Of a DNA stretch of 64,000 nt, positions 8,885-17,230 are shown piece after piece. The DNA is from Zhongshania aquimaris (lineage in GTDB: Bacteria > Pseudomonadota > Gammaproteobacteria > Pseudomonadales > Spongiibacteraceae): positions 1 to 64,000 of the forward strand of contig NZ_JAHWDQ010000007.1 in NCBI RefSeq assembly GCF_019312595.1, written 5' to 3'. Position 1 is the first letter of the stretch, and the number at the start of each line of letters is the position of its first letter. The notes under the pieces are model-generated. The model saw only the letters and a program-made list of their open reading frames with translations, was not told the origin of the DNA and ran no database searches. A program made the translations under genes and the position numbers.

Positions 8885-9870
8885 GACGTGGTGTTGCCCC
8901 TCCATCGCGCAAGCTCGTGACTCGCTGCTGTATACGGATCAATTTCGCGACGTAGAATGCTATTCAAAATATCCTCATCCATACCTTCCATAATTTCGTC
9001 AACGACCGCCTCTCGTAATAAGCAAATAAACTGCTCGCGCTCGCGATGACTTGAACGCTTTACAAAGTGACCGCTGTTTTGTAGATATTCGCGATGCGCA
9101 TCTGTCGCATCGACGATCTCAACAGTGCCTTCTGCACGCTTGGCAACTGCCCGCAATAGCGGCGGCGACCACGCGCTAGCCGTCTTATCTATTTCATTCC
9201 TAGAGACGGATTCCGCACGCAGATGCAACATCAATTCAAACTGGCGGTAGGTGTCGTCGTAGCCGTCGCGATCTGCCTTATTGATCACAAAAATATCACC
9301 AGCCTCCATCAAGCCCGCTTTTACCGCCTGCACCTCATCACCCAGCCCCGGCACACCAATGATTAAGGTGGTATGCGCCAGCGCGACCACATCAATTTCG
9401 TCCTGCCCAACACCAACCGTTTCAACAAAAATCACATCGTAATTCATGGCGTCTAGCACCAGACAGGCATCGTGGCTCGACCGCGATAAACCACCTGCCT
9501 GACCGCGTGTGCCTATCGATCGAATAAACACATCTGGATCAACAGTGTGTTGCGCCATACGCACCCGGTCTCCCAAAATCGCACCACCGGTAAAGGGGCT
9601 AGAGGGATCTATAGCAATCACACCAACTCGTCGGCCACGCCGTCTCTGCTCTGTTATTAAGGTATTCGTTAAGCTGGACTTACCGGCGCCCGGTGGGCCG
9701 GTGATGCCAATAAGGTGCGCACGGCCGGTGTGTGGAAATATCAATGACAGTACGTCTGCGCCGCGCGGATCACCATCGTCCAGCCAGCGTATAGCCCGCG
9801 CACCCGCGCCAATATTGCCGGCGAGTATTTGCCTGGATAGATCGTTGATATTGTCCGCAATGGCGGTCAT
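8881..9870 (-). CDS. meaB: MeaB/ArgK-type GTPase chaperone of a B12-dependent mutase
   Basis: This 329-residue G3E-family P-loop GTPase has GITGPPGAGKSS (Walker A, about 55-66), the conserved IDPSSPFTGGAILGDRVRM segment, VETVGVGQDE and the NKAD guanine-specificity motif. MeaB proteins gate adenosylcobalamin delivery to methylmalonyl-CoA mutase-type enzymes and protect the radical enzyme. It sits in the operon directly after the two mutase subunit genes, with ATGA overlaps on both sides, so it is the dedicated chaperone of this mutase. Confidence 0.93.
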   Translation of the reverse strand: MTAIADNINDLSRQILAGNIGAGARAIRWLDDGDPRGADVLSLIFPHTGRAHLIGITGPPGAGKSSLTNTLITEQRRRGRRVGVIAIDPSSPFTGGAILGDRVRMAQHTVDPDVFIRSIGTRGQAGGLSRSSHDACLVLDAMNYDVIFVETVGVGQDEIDVVALAHTTLIIGVPGLGDEVQAVKAGLMEAGDIFVINKADRDGYDDTYRQFELMLHLRAESVSRNEIDKTASAWSPPLLRAVAKRAEGTVEIVDATDAHREYLQNSGHFVKRSSHREREQFICLLREAVVDEIMEGMDEDILNSILRREIDPYTAASHELARWRGNTTS

Positions 9871-10292
9871 ACCTCAGTGGGCTCCGACTTGTTCAACCAC
9901 CACTCCTGAAGATAGGCAACAATATCTCGGGTATCTGAGCCCATGGTAAAAATTCGATCTACACCTGCGTCCTCCAGCAGTTGTCGGTCTTCCTCGGGAA
10001 TCACGCCACCGGCAAGCAGCAATTTATCTCCCGCCCCCGCTTCCCTGAGCAGACGAGCGAGCTTCGGTAAACTGCGAGTGTGGCCCGCCGACAGTGTGGA
10101 AATACCCACCACATCCACGTCTTCTTGCACCGCTGCCGCCGCCACCATATCGGGTGTCTGTTTTAAGCCAGTGAAAATAACTTCCATTCCCGCTTCACGC
10201 AGCGCGTGGGCAATGACGGTAATACCAACGGTGTGGGTATCCATTCCTAATTTGGCCAACAAAATGCGCAGTGGACGTGTTTTCTTTAGCAT
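9867..10292 (-). CDS. B12-binding small subunit of an acyl-CoA mutase
   Basis: About 141 residues forming a cobalamin-binding Rossmann domain. The DxHxxG motif is present as DTHTVG, followed by the usual GLKQTPDMVAAAA, VDVVGISTLSAGH and LLAGGVIPEED segments. The DxHxxG histidine replaces dimethylbenzimidazole as lower cobalt ligand. I chose the ATG at 10292, one base beyond the large-subunit stop, because residues before it match nothing in the family. As in isobutyryl-CoA and 2-hydroxyisobutyryl-CoA mutases, the B12 domain is a separate polypeptide rather than fused to the large subunit. Confidence 0.92.
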   Translation of the reverse strand: MLKKTRPLRILLAKLGMDTHTVGITVIAHALREAGMEVIFTGLKQTPDMVAAAAVQEDVDVVGISTLSAGHTRSLPKLARLLREAGAGDKLLLAGGVIPEEDRQLLEDAGVDRIFTMGSDTRDIVAYLQEWWLNKSEPTEV

Positions 10293-10293
10293 C

Positions 10294-12042
10294 TTAAAAC
10301 CCACCCAGCTGGCTGTCGGCATGGTATTCACCAAATACCTCGCGCATGGCATGACATAACTCGCCATGCGTTGCGTAAACTTTTACCGCTTCTAAGCACG
10401 ACACCACCATATTGTCGCCATTGATTGCGGCCGCTTTCACCTTTGCCAGCGCAGCATTCACAGCGTCCTGATCTCGGCGCTCACGCAGCTCCCTGACTTT
10501 GGCGATTTGCTCTTCTTCCATCGCGTCATTGAGTCTAAAAATTTCGATTTCACGTTTTTCTTCTGCCAATTTAAGGTGATTAACGCCGACCCATTTGCGG
10601 CGGCCCTCTTCAACATCTTTATTGCGCTCATACTGCTCTCGTCCCAAAGCGCGCTGAAAATAGCCTTTCTCGATGGCTTTAACCGCGCCACCCATGTCAA
10701 ATATTTTGTCCATTTCTGCAAAGGCGGCGTCCTCCATTTGTTTGGTTAAGGTTTCGACATAATAAGAACCCGCCAAGGGATCGATGGTTTCTGCCACCCC
10801 CGTTTCATGGGCAACGATGTGCTGAAGCGCAGCGCCAACGCGAATGGCTTCCTCGGCAGGGAGTGAATGGGCTTCATCGTGCAGTGGCGTTGTCATATTG
10901 TCGCCGGCGCCGCCCAGAGCGCACGCCGTTGCCATAATCGCGAGGCGACCAATATTATTGAGTGGCTGCTGCAGAGTTAGCGCGATGGTGGTTGGCGAGG
11001 TCATCATGCGAATTTTCATGGCGTCTGGATTAGTCGCGCCATAGCGCTCTTTCATTAACCGCGCCCAGCATTTCCTAAACGCCCGCAGCTTGCAGATGCC
11101 TTCAAAGAAATCCATATCGACATTCACAACAAAGTGAAAATAGGGCGCGACCGTGTCGATATCAAAGCCCCGCTTTAAGGTCTCGTCAATGTACGCGCAG
11201 GCTATCGCCAAGCTAAACGCAATCTCTTGAACCGGGTTCGCCTTGGCTGGCTGAAGCTGAGCGGAAATAATCGAAATAGGCGCCCAATTAGGGTGATGGC
11301 GAATAATATATTCGATGCAGTCCGTCGCTAGGCGCAGGCCGTGTTCCGGTGGATAGATATAGCGCCCGACGCAGATATACTCGATCAAAATGCCATTAAC
11401 TATGTGCAAAACAAAGTCTTTTGGATCGACGTTTTTTTTCTCTAGCGCGGCAATAATCATCGCCAAATTTACCGGCTGCGGCGCATTGCAAACGCTCATT
11501 AAGTACTGCAATTTATCAAAGGGCAGATCGAAGGCTTTCTCAAGATCTTCAAGACTGTCCAGCGCCATTCCCGCCCGCCCCACCTCACCCTCAACAATCG
11601 GGTCGTCGCTGTCATAGCCATTGGTGGTCGCCAGGTCGTGTTCTAAAATCAGGCCCGACAAACCCTGATCCAACATATAGCGCGCCCGCTTTGCCCACTC
11701 CTCCCCTTTGCCAAAGCCTGTCACCTGAGTCATGGTCCAAAAATTGGAACGATGGCCATTTGCTTTGGTGCCGCGGGTATAAGGATATTCGCCGGGAAAG
11801 CCAAGATCCTTCATATAATCGAAGCCCAAGGCCTCTAAATCTGCCGGCGAATACAGGGGATTGATTGGCCACTTCAGCGCTTGCGTCTCGAATGACTCGC
11901 GACGCTCGGGGTTTTCCGACACAAATGGCGCGCGGGTTTGCTCCTGCCAACGCTGCGCCTCAGCCGCTATTGTTGAACTACTATTTTGCGCGTCCGATGT
12001 TTGCTTACAGCCCCGAACTTGGTCCTTATGTTCCGCTGTCAT
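10294..12042 (-). CDS. Divergent B12-dependent acyl-CoA mutase, large subunit
   Basis: The 582-residue TIM-barrel large subunit is colinear with methylmalonyl-CoA, isobutyryl-CoA and 2-hydroxyisobutyryl-CoA mutases (DLATTNGYDSDDP, MKERYGATNPDAMKIR, GVAETIDPLAGSYYVE). The pocket differs. The RGPY-type segment is RG-Thr92-Lys93, so the Tyr/Phe/Ile specificity position is changed. The position of the CoA-substrate Arg/Gln (R207, Q198 or Q208 in the three families) is Val225. The catalytic histidine of GYHxxEAG is Gln262 (SAQLQPAKA). It is therefore unlikely to be a methylmalonyl-CoA mutase, and its substrate is unknown. Its start overlaps the SDR stop (ATGA). Confidence 0.88.
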   Translation of the reverse strand: MTAEHKDQVRGCKQTSDAQNSSSTIAAEAQRWQEQTRAPFVSENPERRESFETQALKWPINPLYSPADLEALGFDYMKDLGFPGEYPYTRGTKANGHRSNFWTMTQVTGFGKGEEWAKRARYMLDQGLSGLILEHDLATTNGYDSDDPIVEGEVGRAGMALDSLEDLEKAFDLPFDKLQYLMSVCNAPQPVNLAMIIAALEKKNVDPKDFVLHIVNGILIEYICVGRYIYPPEHGLRLATDCIEYIIRHHPNWAPISIISAQLQPAKANPVQEIAFSLAIACAYIDETLKRGFDIDTVAPYFHFVVNVDMDFFEGICKLRAFRKCWARLMKERYGATNPDAMKIRMMTSPTTIALTLQQPLNNIGRLAIMATACALGGAGDNMTTPLHDEAHSLPAEEAIRVGAALQHIVAHETGVAETIDPLAGSYYVETLTKQMEDAAFAEMDKIFDMGGAVKAIEKGYFQRALGREQYERNKDVEEGRRKWVGVNHLKLAEEKREIEIFRLNDAMEEEQIAKVRELRERRDQDAVNAALAKVKAAAINGDNMVVSCLEAVKVYATHGELCHAMREVFGEYHADSQLGGF

Positions 12043-13016
12043 GCTTGTCTCCCGGCGCGTTCAATAAGTGGGTAGGTCATTTCCCAAAGTTGACGAGCGT
12101 CATCGGGATCGATTGATTTAGCCGTCACGCCATAGCATTTGGGAATCGAGGAATTCCAGATAGGCGCGACAGCACAGTCTTCAATATACAATCCGCCCCT
12201 GCCCTCCAGCTCTGGCGAAACCGCAGCCCAAATCGGTGAGGCCGCCCCTTGCTCAATACTCCGCAAGGGACCACCAGGCAGACTGCCATCCTCTTTAATC
12301 CAGCCCTGCTTTAGCGCGTCCTCAAAGCTGGTATGACGCGCCAAGTTCGTGGCGACACCGCCCGGCGTCACCGCGTGCATTACTACTCCACGCTCTGCAT
12401 AACGCCGGCTGTATTCCACCGCCAGTAGGTTTGCGCAAAGCTTCGCGTGGCCATAGGCTTCAAATTTTTCATAGGGTCGGCGGCGATAATGTAAATCATC
12501 CATGCGCAGCTCAGATAAATGATGTGAACCGGAGGAAACCGTAATGACCCGCGCCGGCGAAGCGGCTTGGAGATTGGTCAGTAATAGTTCTGATAACAAA
12601 AAGGGTGAGAAATAATTTACCGCCATCTGGCTTTCAAACCCGTCAGTGGAGTAAGTCAGCGGCGGCGCCATAAGGCCGGCATTATTGATTAAATACTTGA
12701 GTGGACGATCACCAAAATTATCGACAAACGCGCGTATCGATGTAGCGTTTAGCAAATCGATATAGGCGACATCCGGTGCTTTGACGCCTCGGCTACGAGA
12801 GATGGATTGCGCAACCTTTTCACCGGCGACAATATCGCGAACGGCCAAGGTAACATCAGCACCGGCACCCGCCAGCGCCGACGCAATGGCAATACCCAAG
12901 CCAGAACTTGCCCCCGTTACTATCGCAGCCTGCCCGGACAGGTCGACACCCTGCAGAATAGTGTCGGCCGTTATTTCATCAAAAGGGAGTGCGTCACTCC
13001 GAGACTTTGTCATCAC
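12039..13016 (-). CDS. Short-chain dehydrogenase, retinol-dehydrogenase-like
   Basis: The 325-residue SDR has TGASSGLG (cofactor), NNAG, a catalytic Ser in VSSGSHH and the Tyr-Lys pair in YGHAK. The length and the HHLSELRMDDL region resemble retinol dehydrogenase/WW-domain oxidoreductase-like SDRs. It is the first gene of the minus-strand B12-mutase operon; its stop overlaps the mutase start by four bases. The upstream region is shared with the divergent AraC regulator, so AraC control is likely. Confidence 0.9.
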   Translation of the reverse strand: MMTKSRSDALPFDEITADTILQGVDLSGQAAIVTGASSGLGIAIASALAGAGADVTLAVRDIVAGEKVAQSISRSRGVKAPDVAYIDLLNATSIRAFVDNFGDRPLKYLINNAGLMAPPLTYSTDGFESQMAVNYFSPFLLSELLLTNLQAASPARVITVSSGSHHLSELRMDDLHYRRRPYEKFEAYGHAKLCANLLAVEYSRRYAERGVVMHAVTPGGVATNLARHTSFEDALKQGWIKEDGSLPGGPLRSIEQGAASPIWAAVSPELEGRGGLYIEDCAVAPIWNSSIPKCYGVTAKSIDPDDARQLWEMTYPLIERAGRQA

Positions 13017-13101
13017 CGTCCCTTAGATTTATTATTTTTTTACATTAAAGGCGCGGTGAATAATTAGGGCAATGGCTACAGAGGCATAACCACGCAATAA
13101 G

Positions 13102-13129
13102 AGCACTATCTCGTTAATTTTAGCACTAT
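13102..13129 (+). promoter_or_regulatory. Direct repeat, probable AraC-family operator
   Basis: AGCACTAT occurs at 13102-13109 and again at 13122-13129, exactly 20 bases apart (about two helical turns). It lies in the 129-base gap between the divergent mutase operon and the AraC gene. AraC-type activators typically bind direct half-sites with this spacing. Confidence 0.5.
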
Positions 13130-13145
13130 GTGTTAAATTCCAAAT

Positions 13146-14030
13146 ATGACAATAAAAACAAAACCAATCAGTGTTAAGCAGGCGCAGACCCAGGCAAACC
13201 TGGTGATTCACGCCGTTGAATTACCCAGCGCAAAGGTAGAGTTGTGCGCCTTCCCCGAATTGCAGGCGGAAACCATCGTCGTCACCGAGCAACATTCGGT
13301 GTTATCCCTTGGCCTATCACGCCTGCTAGAACAAGCTGAAGGTCGCTACACCAGCTTCAAGGCACCGCGTTTCCGCCGCTTTGGCACCCTCAATTTTCGC
13401 CCGGCCGACATTCCTTTTGAGGTGCGCGTATCACAGGGCAAATACCACACGATTCGCTGTCGCTTTAACACGAAAACACTGCACGATTTGGGTATCACAA
13501 CAAGTGAACTCGACGAAGCGCAGCTAGAGGCTTGCTTCGACATTCACGCCCCTAGAATTGAAGACGCCATGATGCGCCTGGCCGACGAAGTCGCCAATCA
13601 ATCCAGTGATTCAGCAACGCTGATAGGGGCCTTGCTCACCACCATTGCCGTCGATCTGTCACGCTATATACACGACGCCAAACACCGCGAGCTGCCACAC
13701 CGCGGCGGCTTGGCACCCCGCCACTTACGCCTAGTATTTGCCAGACTTGATCAATTAGGCGCGCCTCCCAGTGTCGCTGAAATGGCTGCGCTATGTGGCC
13801 TCAGTCGCTATCATTTCATGCGCGCTTTTAAGGAGTCGATTGGCGAAAGCCCTAGCAATTACGCCCAGAAGATACTGATGGCACGCGCGCGCGCACTTAT
13901 CGCTTCTAGCGAGCGCCCCCTTGGCGAAATCGCGCAGGAACTCGGCTACACCAGCAACACCGCTTTCTCCGCCGCATTCCGTCGCCACTGTGGGAGATCA
14001 CCGCGCGCTTGGCGAGCCTGCTTGCGATAA
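13146..14030 (+). CDS. AraC-family transcriptional regulator
   Basis: The 294-residue protein carries an AraC-type double helix-turn-helix at its C-terminus (about 195-292): PSVAEMAALCGLSRYHFMRAFKE for the first HTH, and LGEIAQELGYTSNTAFSAAFRRHCGRSPRAWR for the second with its signature. The N-terminal about 150 residues are a sensor domain without a clear cupin motif. It is divergent from the SDR-mutase operon and separated from it by 129 bases that contain a direct repeat, so it most likely regulates that operon. Confidence 0.88.
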   Translation: MTIKTKPISVKQAQTQANLVIHAVELPSAKVELCAFPELQAETIVVTEQHSVLSLGLSRLLEQAEGRYTSFKAPRFRRFGTLNFRPADIPFEVRVSQGKYHTIRCRFNTKTLHDLGITTSELDEAQLEACFDIHAPRIEDAMMRLADEVANQSSDSATLIGALLTTIAVDLSRYIHDAKHRELPHRGGLAPRHLRLVFARLDQLGAPPSVAEMAALCGLSRYHFMRAFKESIGESPSNYAQKILMARARALIASSERPLGEIAQELGYTSNTAFSAAFRRHCGRSPRAWRACLR

Positions 14031-14139
14031 CGAGGCCGCAGTCATTGATATGTAAAGAATGCGTTATATAAACTTATTCTGAAACGTGCTGAGATGGTAG
14101 AAGCGCACCGCAATGCAGACCTTAAACCGCAAAGACCTA

Positions 14140-14517
14140 TCACGCGGCTTTAACGCCATACTTCAATACCGCCGCCGCAAACAGAAACAAGATACCCAGA
14201 ATGTCGACGTAAAGCACTTTAGCGATGGCGTCGTTATAGCCACCAGTACCCAATACCAGTATTGCAAAGCCAATCATACTTACACCGGCCATGATCATCG
14301 CGGCTAATTGGTAAAAAGGGCTGAAGGCTGAAAAAAGAATGAAGCCTCCCAGAATGCCGAAAAGTAAGGCCCGATGACGCAACAAAATTATTAGGTCATC
14401 CCCGGTAAGGGTAACGGCATACGCAGACGCTATCTTTTGACCGGAGATAACACCGACTACAGGGATAATATTTATCAGCCCTACCACCACCAGGCAGAAC
14501 GTAATCCACTTTTCCAT
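14140..14517 (-). CDS. Small integral membrane protein of unknown function
   Basis: The 125 residues are almost entirely hydrophobic, with four predicted transmembrane helices (about 5-25, 47-65, 70-90 and 97-118) and a short polar loop with LTGDDLIILLRHRA between the first two. I do not recognise the family with confidence. It is followed on the same strand by no gene before the AraC gene, which is convergent. A ribosome site GAGCTC precedes ATG at 14517. Confidence 0.7.
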   Translation of the reverse strand: MEKWITFCLVVVGLINIIPVVGVISGQKIASAYAVTLTGDDLIILLRHRALLFGILGGFILFSAFSPFYQLAAMIMAGVSMIGFAILVLGTGGYNDAIAKVLYVDILGILFLFAAAVLKYGVKAA

Positions 14518-14596
14518 GGCGAGCTCCTATTCGTCCAGCTCACGCCGTTAACGCAGTGAGCGTCCGGCGGAGTATTTGAGTCAATTGTTAAGCCAT

Positions 14597-15157
14597 TTAA
14601 CTTAAATATACAAAAATCATAAAAGAACATAAGCCAACAAGTGATGTTATTAAAGTAAGGCGTTTAATTTTGGGGGTTTGCCACGCCATTATAAAACCCG
14701 AAACAAGTAAAGCGAGGATGGAAATGGCAAATACCGCAGCATAAACTTTAAAAGCTATGCCTCCCTTAGCTTTGTGGAGCTGAACTAAATTTCTGTACCA
14801 ACTCGTATTTTTGACGGTGAGCTTGGCAATTAGCTCATTATCCGTTGGCTCTAAAATCACGTCTTTAGAGGAACCCGTCCACTCGAGGAGAAAATGGTTG
14901 CCATAAACCTTGAGCTTTGGCTCGCCCTCAGGGTAACTAGTGGCTAGCCTCTTGAGTTCTAACTGAGCAAGAGTTGCTAGCTCACTAGCATCCAACTGAA
15001 TGGGCTTGCTGAGTTGTATTTCATAGACATCGTCAGTGTAACTGCCTTTTACATTCCAAGTGTATAAAGCGCCCGTAACCATGAACATGGTCGCAACAGG
15101 CAATATAAAAGCCGCCAGCAACGCGTGAAATTTCATTAGTTTCATTCTATTTATCAT
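14597..15157 (-). CDS. PepSY-type membrane protein
   Basis: The 186-residue protein has an N-terminal membrane helix (about 9-30), a periplasmic segment with a PepSY-like pattern (LAQLELKRLATSYPEGEPKLKVYGNHFLLEWTG is the core), and two further helices (about 135-158 and 166-184). Short PepSY membrane proteins are common near iron or redox functions, but their role is ill defined. It stands alone on the minus strand, upstream of the small membrane protein gene. Confidence 0.65.
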   Translation of the reverse strand: MINRMKLMKFHALLAAFILPVATMFMVTGALYTWNVKGSYTDDVYEIQLSKPIQLDASELATLAQLELKRLATSYPEGEPKLKVYGNHFLLEWTGSSKDVILEPTDNELIAKLTVKNTSWYRNLVQLHKAKGGIAFKVYAAVFAISILALLVSGFIMAWQTPKIKRLTLITSLVGLCSFMIFVYLS

Positions 15158-15247
15158 TCATCTTCTCTTGTGTCAGATTCATTTTTTTTCAAACAGCTAG
15201 TTATAACAATTCCGGCAATATATCACTCTGACCTTACAGGATGATCT

Positions 15248-15505
15248 TCATCGTGGCCTGAAAAACGAAAGGGAGTTCAAAAGATGGCGACTCCCGTCGG
15301 TTAGACGAAAAACAATTCCCATTGTTTCTTCCGAGCATTCCGTTCCCTTGCGCATATCGCCTATTTTATAAACCCAATAAGTTATGTAACTCGCGAAAGT
15401 GCTAGTAGGAAGTGCTATCTTGTTCACATACCTTAACGACTCAACGCTGGGTTCTAGGGACGACGCATAACTTTCACCCGATCTATTTTGACTCGCATTA
15501 ATCAA
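15248..15505 (-). CDS. Doubtful small ORF downstream of PPK2
   Basis: An 85-codon ORF whose ATG overlaps the PPK2 stop by four bases, which is its only support. The product has no motif, signal or composition pattern that I recognise. It may be chance; if real it is translationally coupled to PPK2. Apart from this ORF, nothing is visible in 15158-15501. Confidence 0.2.
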   Translation of the reverse strand: MINASQNRSGESYASSLEPSVESLRYVNKIALPTSTFASYITYWVYKIGDMRKGTECSEETMGIVFRLTDGSRHLLNSLSFFRPR

Positions 15506-16251
15506 TGCAAAAACCCGCTTTCTAACATGTCTTCATTGTAGCGTTGAATCAGATTTGAATCAGCGTGTAAAAGTTTTTCATCTTTATCAGCGTAGTCGAG
15601 ACTAGACAGCAGGTCCTTAATCAAATTTATGCGTGCCGCTTTTTTATTATTAGCCCTCACAATCATCCAGGGCGAGATATCATTGTGACTTCTCCGCAAC
15701 ATATCATTGCGGGCTTGACTGTAAAGTCCCCAATTGCTTTGCGCTTCGCGATCAATAGGACTGATTTTCCAGTTTGAAAGTGGGTCTTGTTCACGGGCGA
15801 GAAGGCGAGCTTGCTGCTCTTCTTTGTCTATATCTAAAAAATATTTCCGCAACTGAGTACCGGAATCGATCAGCATGTGTTCAAAGGGCGCCACCATTCG
15901 AAAGAACTGCTGATATTCCGCTTCGCTACAAAAGCCCATAACCCGCTCTACGCCGGCACGGTTGTACCAGCTGCGGTTAAAAATAACGAATTCGCCAAAC
16001 GCTGGCAAATACGGTACATAACGTTGGAAGTACCAGCTTGCTTCGTCGCGTGCGGTCGGTTTACCCAGAGCGACTACACGGGTTTCTCGCGGGCTTAAAT
16101 GTTCAACTATTCGCTTGATGACGCCGTCTTTACCAGCCGCATCGCGACCTTCAATAATCACCATTATGCGGTGATTACTGGCAATAGAATGACGCTGTAA
16201 TTTAACCAGCTCAATTTGCAAGGCGCGCAATGTGTCTTTGTACTGTTTCAT
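15502..16251 (-). CDS. ppk2: Polyphosphate kinase 2
   Basis: The 249-residue protein has the PPK2 core: Walker A GRDAAGKDG (about 32-40), lid/arginine segment LGKPTARDEASWYFQRYVPYLP, Walker B region FNRSWYNRAGVERV and the SPIDREAQSNW segment. It is a one-domain PPK2 that transfers phosphate between polyphosphate and nucleotides; NDP versus NMP preference cannot be decided here. It acts in the cytosol. It is divergent from the hemerythrin gene, with about 400 bases between them. Confidence 0.93.
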   Translation of the reverse strand: MKQYKDTLRALQIELVKLQRHSIASNHRIMVIIEGRDAAGKDGVIKRIVEHLSPRETRVVALGKPTARDEASWYFQRYVPYLPAFGEFVIFNRSWYNRAGVERVMGFCSEAEYQQFFRMVAPFEHMLIDSGTQLRKYFLDIDKEEQQARLLAREQDPLSNWKISPIDREAQSNWGLYSQARNDMLRRSHNDISPWMIVRANNKKAARINLIKDLLSSLDYADKDEKLLHADSNLIQRYNEDMLESGFLH

Positions 16252-16652
16252 CCTTTATTCCCTGCTTTCATTTTTTTATCAAGCTCAGTGACCCTAGACC
16301 TTCTTACTCCGCAGCGGCAATAGTCGCCATACTGGAAATACCACTCTACGACCTAGCCACTTCATCGCGGCACCAAAAGCTCACGCGTAAGATCAACAAG
16401 AAAATGGATTTTCATGTCCTATTACGCATCTCCGAAACTACGCGCAAAAGCAATACCGTTCACCCTGGAATAGCACCGATGTCGACTAAAACCACTTGGT
16501 ATACCGGCTGAAAGATAAACCATATTACAGCGGGTATGTGTGTTAACCGCAGACTATTTGATTCATATCAAACTCTAGCAAACGCCAACTTGATAAATTT
16601 CGAAGCCATAAACGGAAACATCATCGCTGAGCTATTCGGCATCCAGAGAGTT
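16252..16652. other. Intergenic region, no gene supported
   Basis: About 400 bases lie between divergent ppk2 and the hemerythrin gene. Open frames here (for example on + from 16230, and the N-terminal extension from 16536) lack coding character. No repeat or RNA was recognised; it presumably carries both promoters. Confidence 0.5.
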
Positions 16653-17228
16653 ATGGCCATGCACTATATATTGGAGCAACTGGAACAAGATCATCAGCGC
16701 ATTTTGAGAATGATGTATCTGCTGAGTAAAGAGATCGACCAATTAACAGGGCTAGAAAAAGGCAGTGCTAACTGTGATCGCATATTAGAGATTCTCGATT
16801 ATATTCAGGTTTATCCCGAGGTATGGCATCATCCAACAGAAGATGTGCTATTTCAGCAGCTGTTAAGCAAAGAGCATATCAATACCGCTGCGGTTACCAA
16901 GCTCCTGAAAGACCATCCCCGCCTCGAGAGTCTCAGCGCCCAGTTAGCGCTTATATACAGCGAAATTAGACACGCGGATCTTAAGCCGTCTACAAGAGTA
17001 TTACTGCTAAGTCGACACTATTGTTGCAAGCAAATATCCCATATCCATGAAGAGCGGAATATTTTTGCGGCTATCTCAGAGCGCTTCAACGATCAGGACT
17101 GGCAAACCGTCAACGAGGCCTTGCGAGGAAACCTAGCAAATCGTGAAGTCCCCAGCCAGTCAGAGTACATCGATAGATCTGAGCAACTAAACCAAAGCCA
17201 TATCTTAACCAGTATCGGATTGCATTAA
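16653..17228 (+). CDS. Hemerythrin HHE-domain protein
   Basis: The 192-residue helical protein has the metal-ligand pattern of hemerythrin-like HHE proteins: H in LEQDHQRI, HHPTEDVLF, DHPRLE and HEERNIF. Such proteins carry a di-iron site and are linked to oxygen or nitric-oxide stress; the exact role here is unknown. I chose ATG at 16653 (preceded by AGAGAG) because the longer frame from 16536 adds about 39 residues with no family match. It is followed after two bases by the broken hemN, so the two were probably co-transcribed. Confidence 0.8.
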   Translation: MAMHYILEQLEQDHQRILRMMYLLSKEIDQLTGLEKGSANCDRILEILDYIQVYPEVWHHPTEDVLFQQLLSKEHINTAAVTKLLKDHPRLESLSAQLALIYSEIRHADLKPSTRVLLLSRHYCCKQISHIHEERNIFAAISERFNDQDWQTVNEALRGNLANREVPSQSEYIDRSEQLNQSHILTSIGLH

Positions 17229-17230
17229 CT

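Noticed and set aside
10294-12042. Annotation as methylmalonyl-CoA mutase
   Set aside because: The substrate Arg (Val225), catalytic His (Gln262) and RGPY tyrosine positions are all changed; only the family, not the substrate, is supported.
16230-16511. Small + strand gene between ppk2 and the hemerythrin gene
   Set aside because: It overlaps the ppk2 start, has no ribosome site and no recognisable composition.
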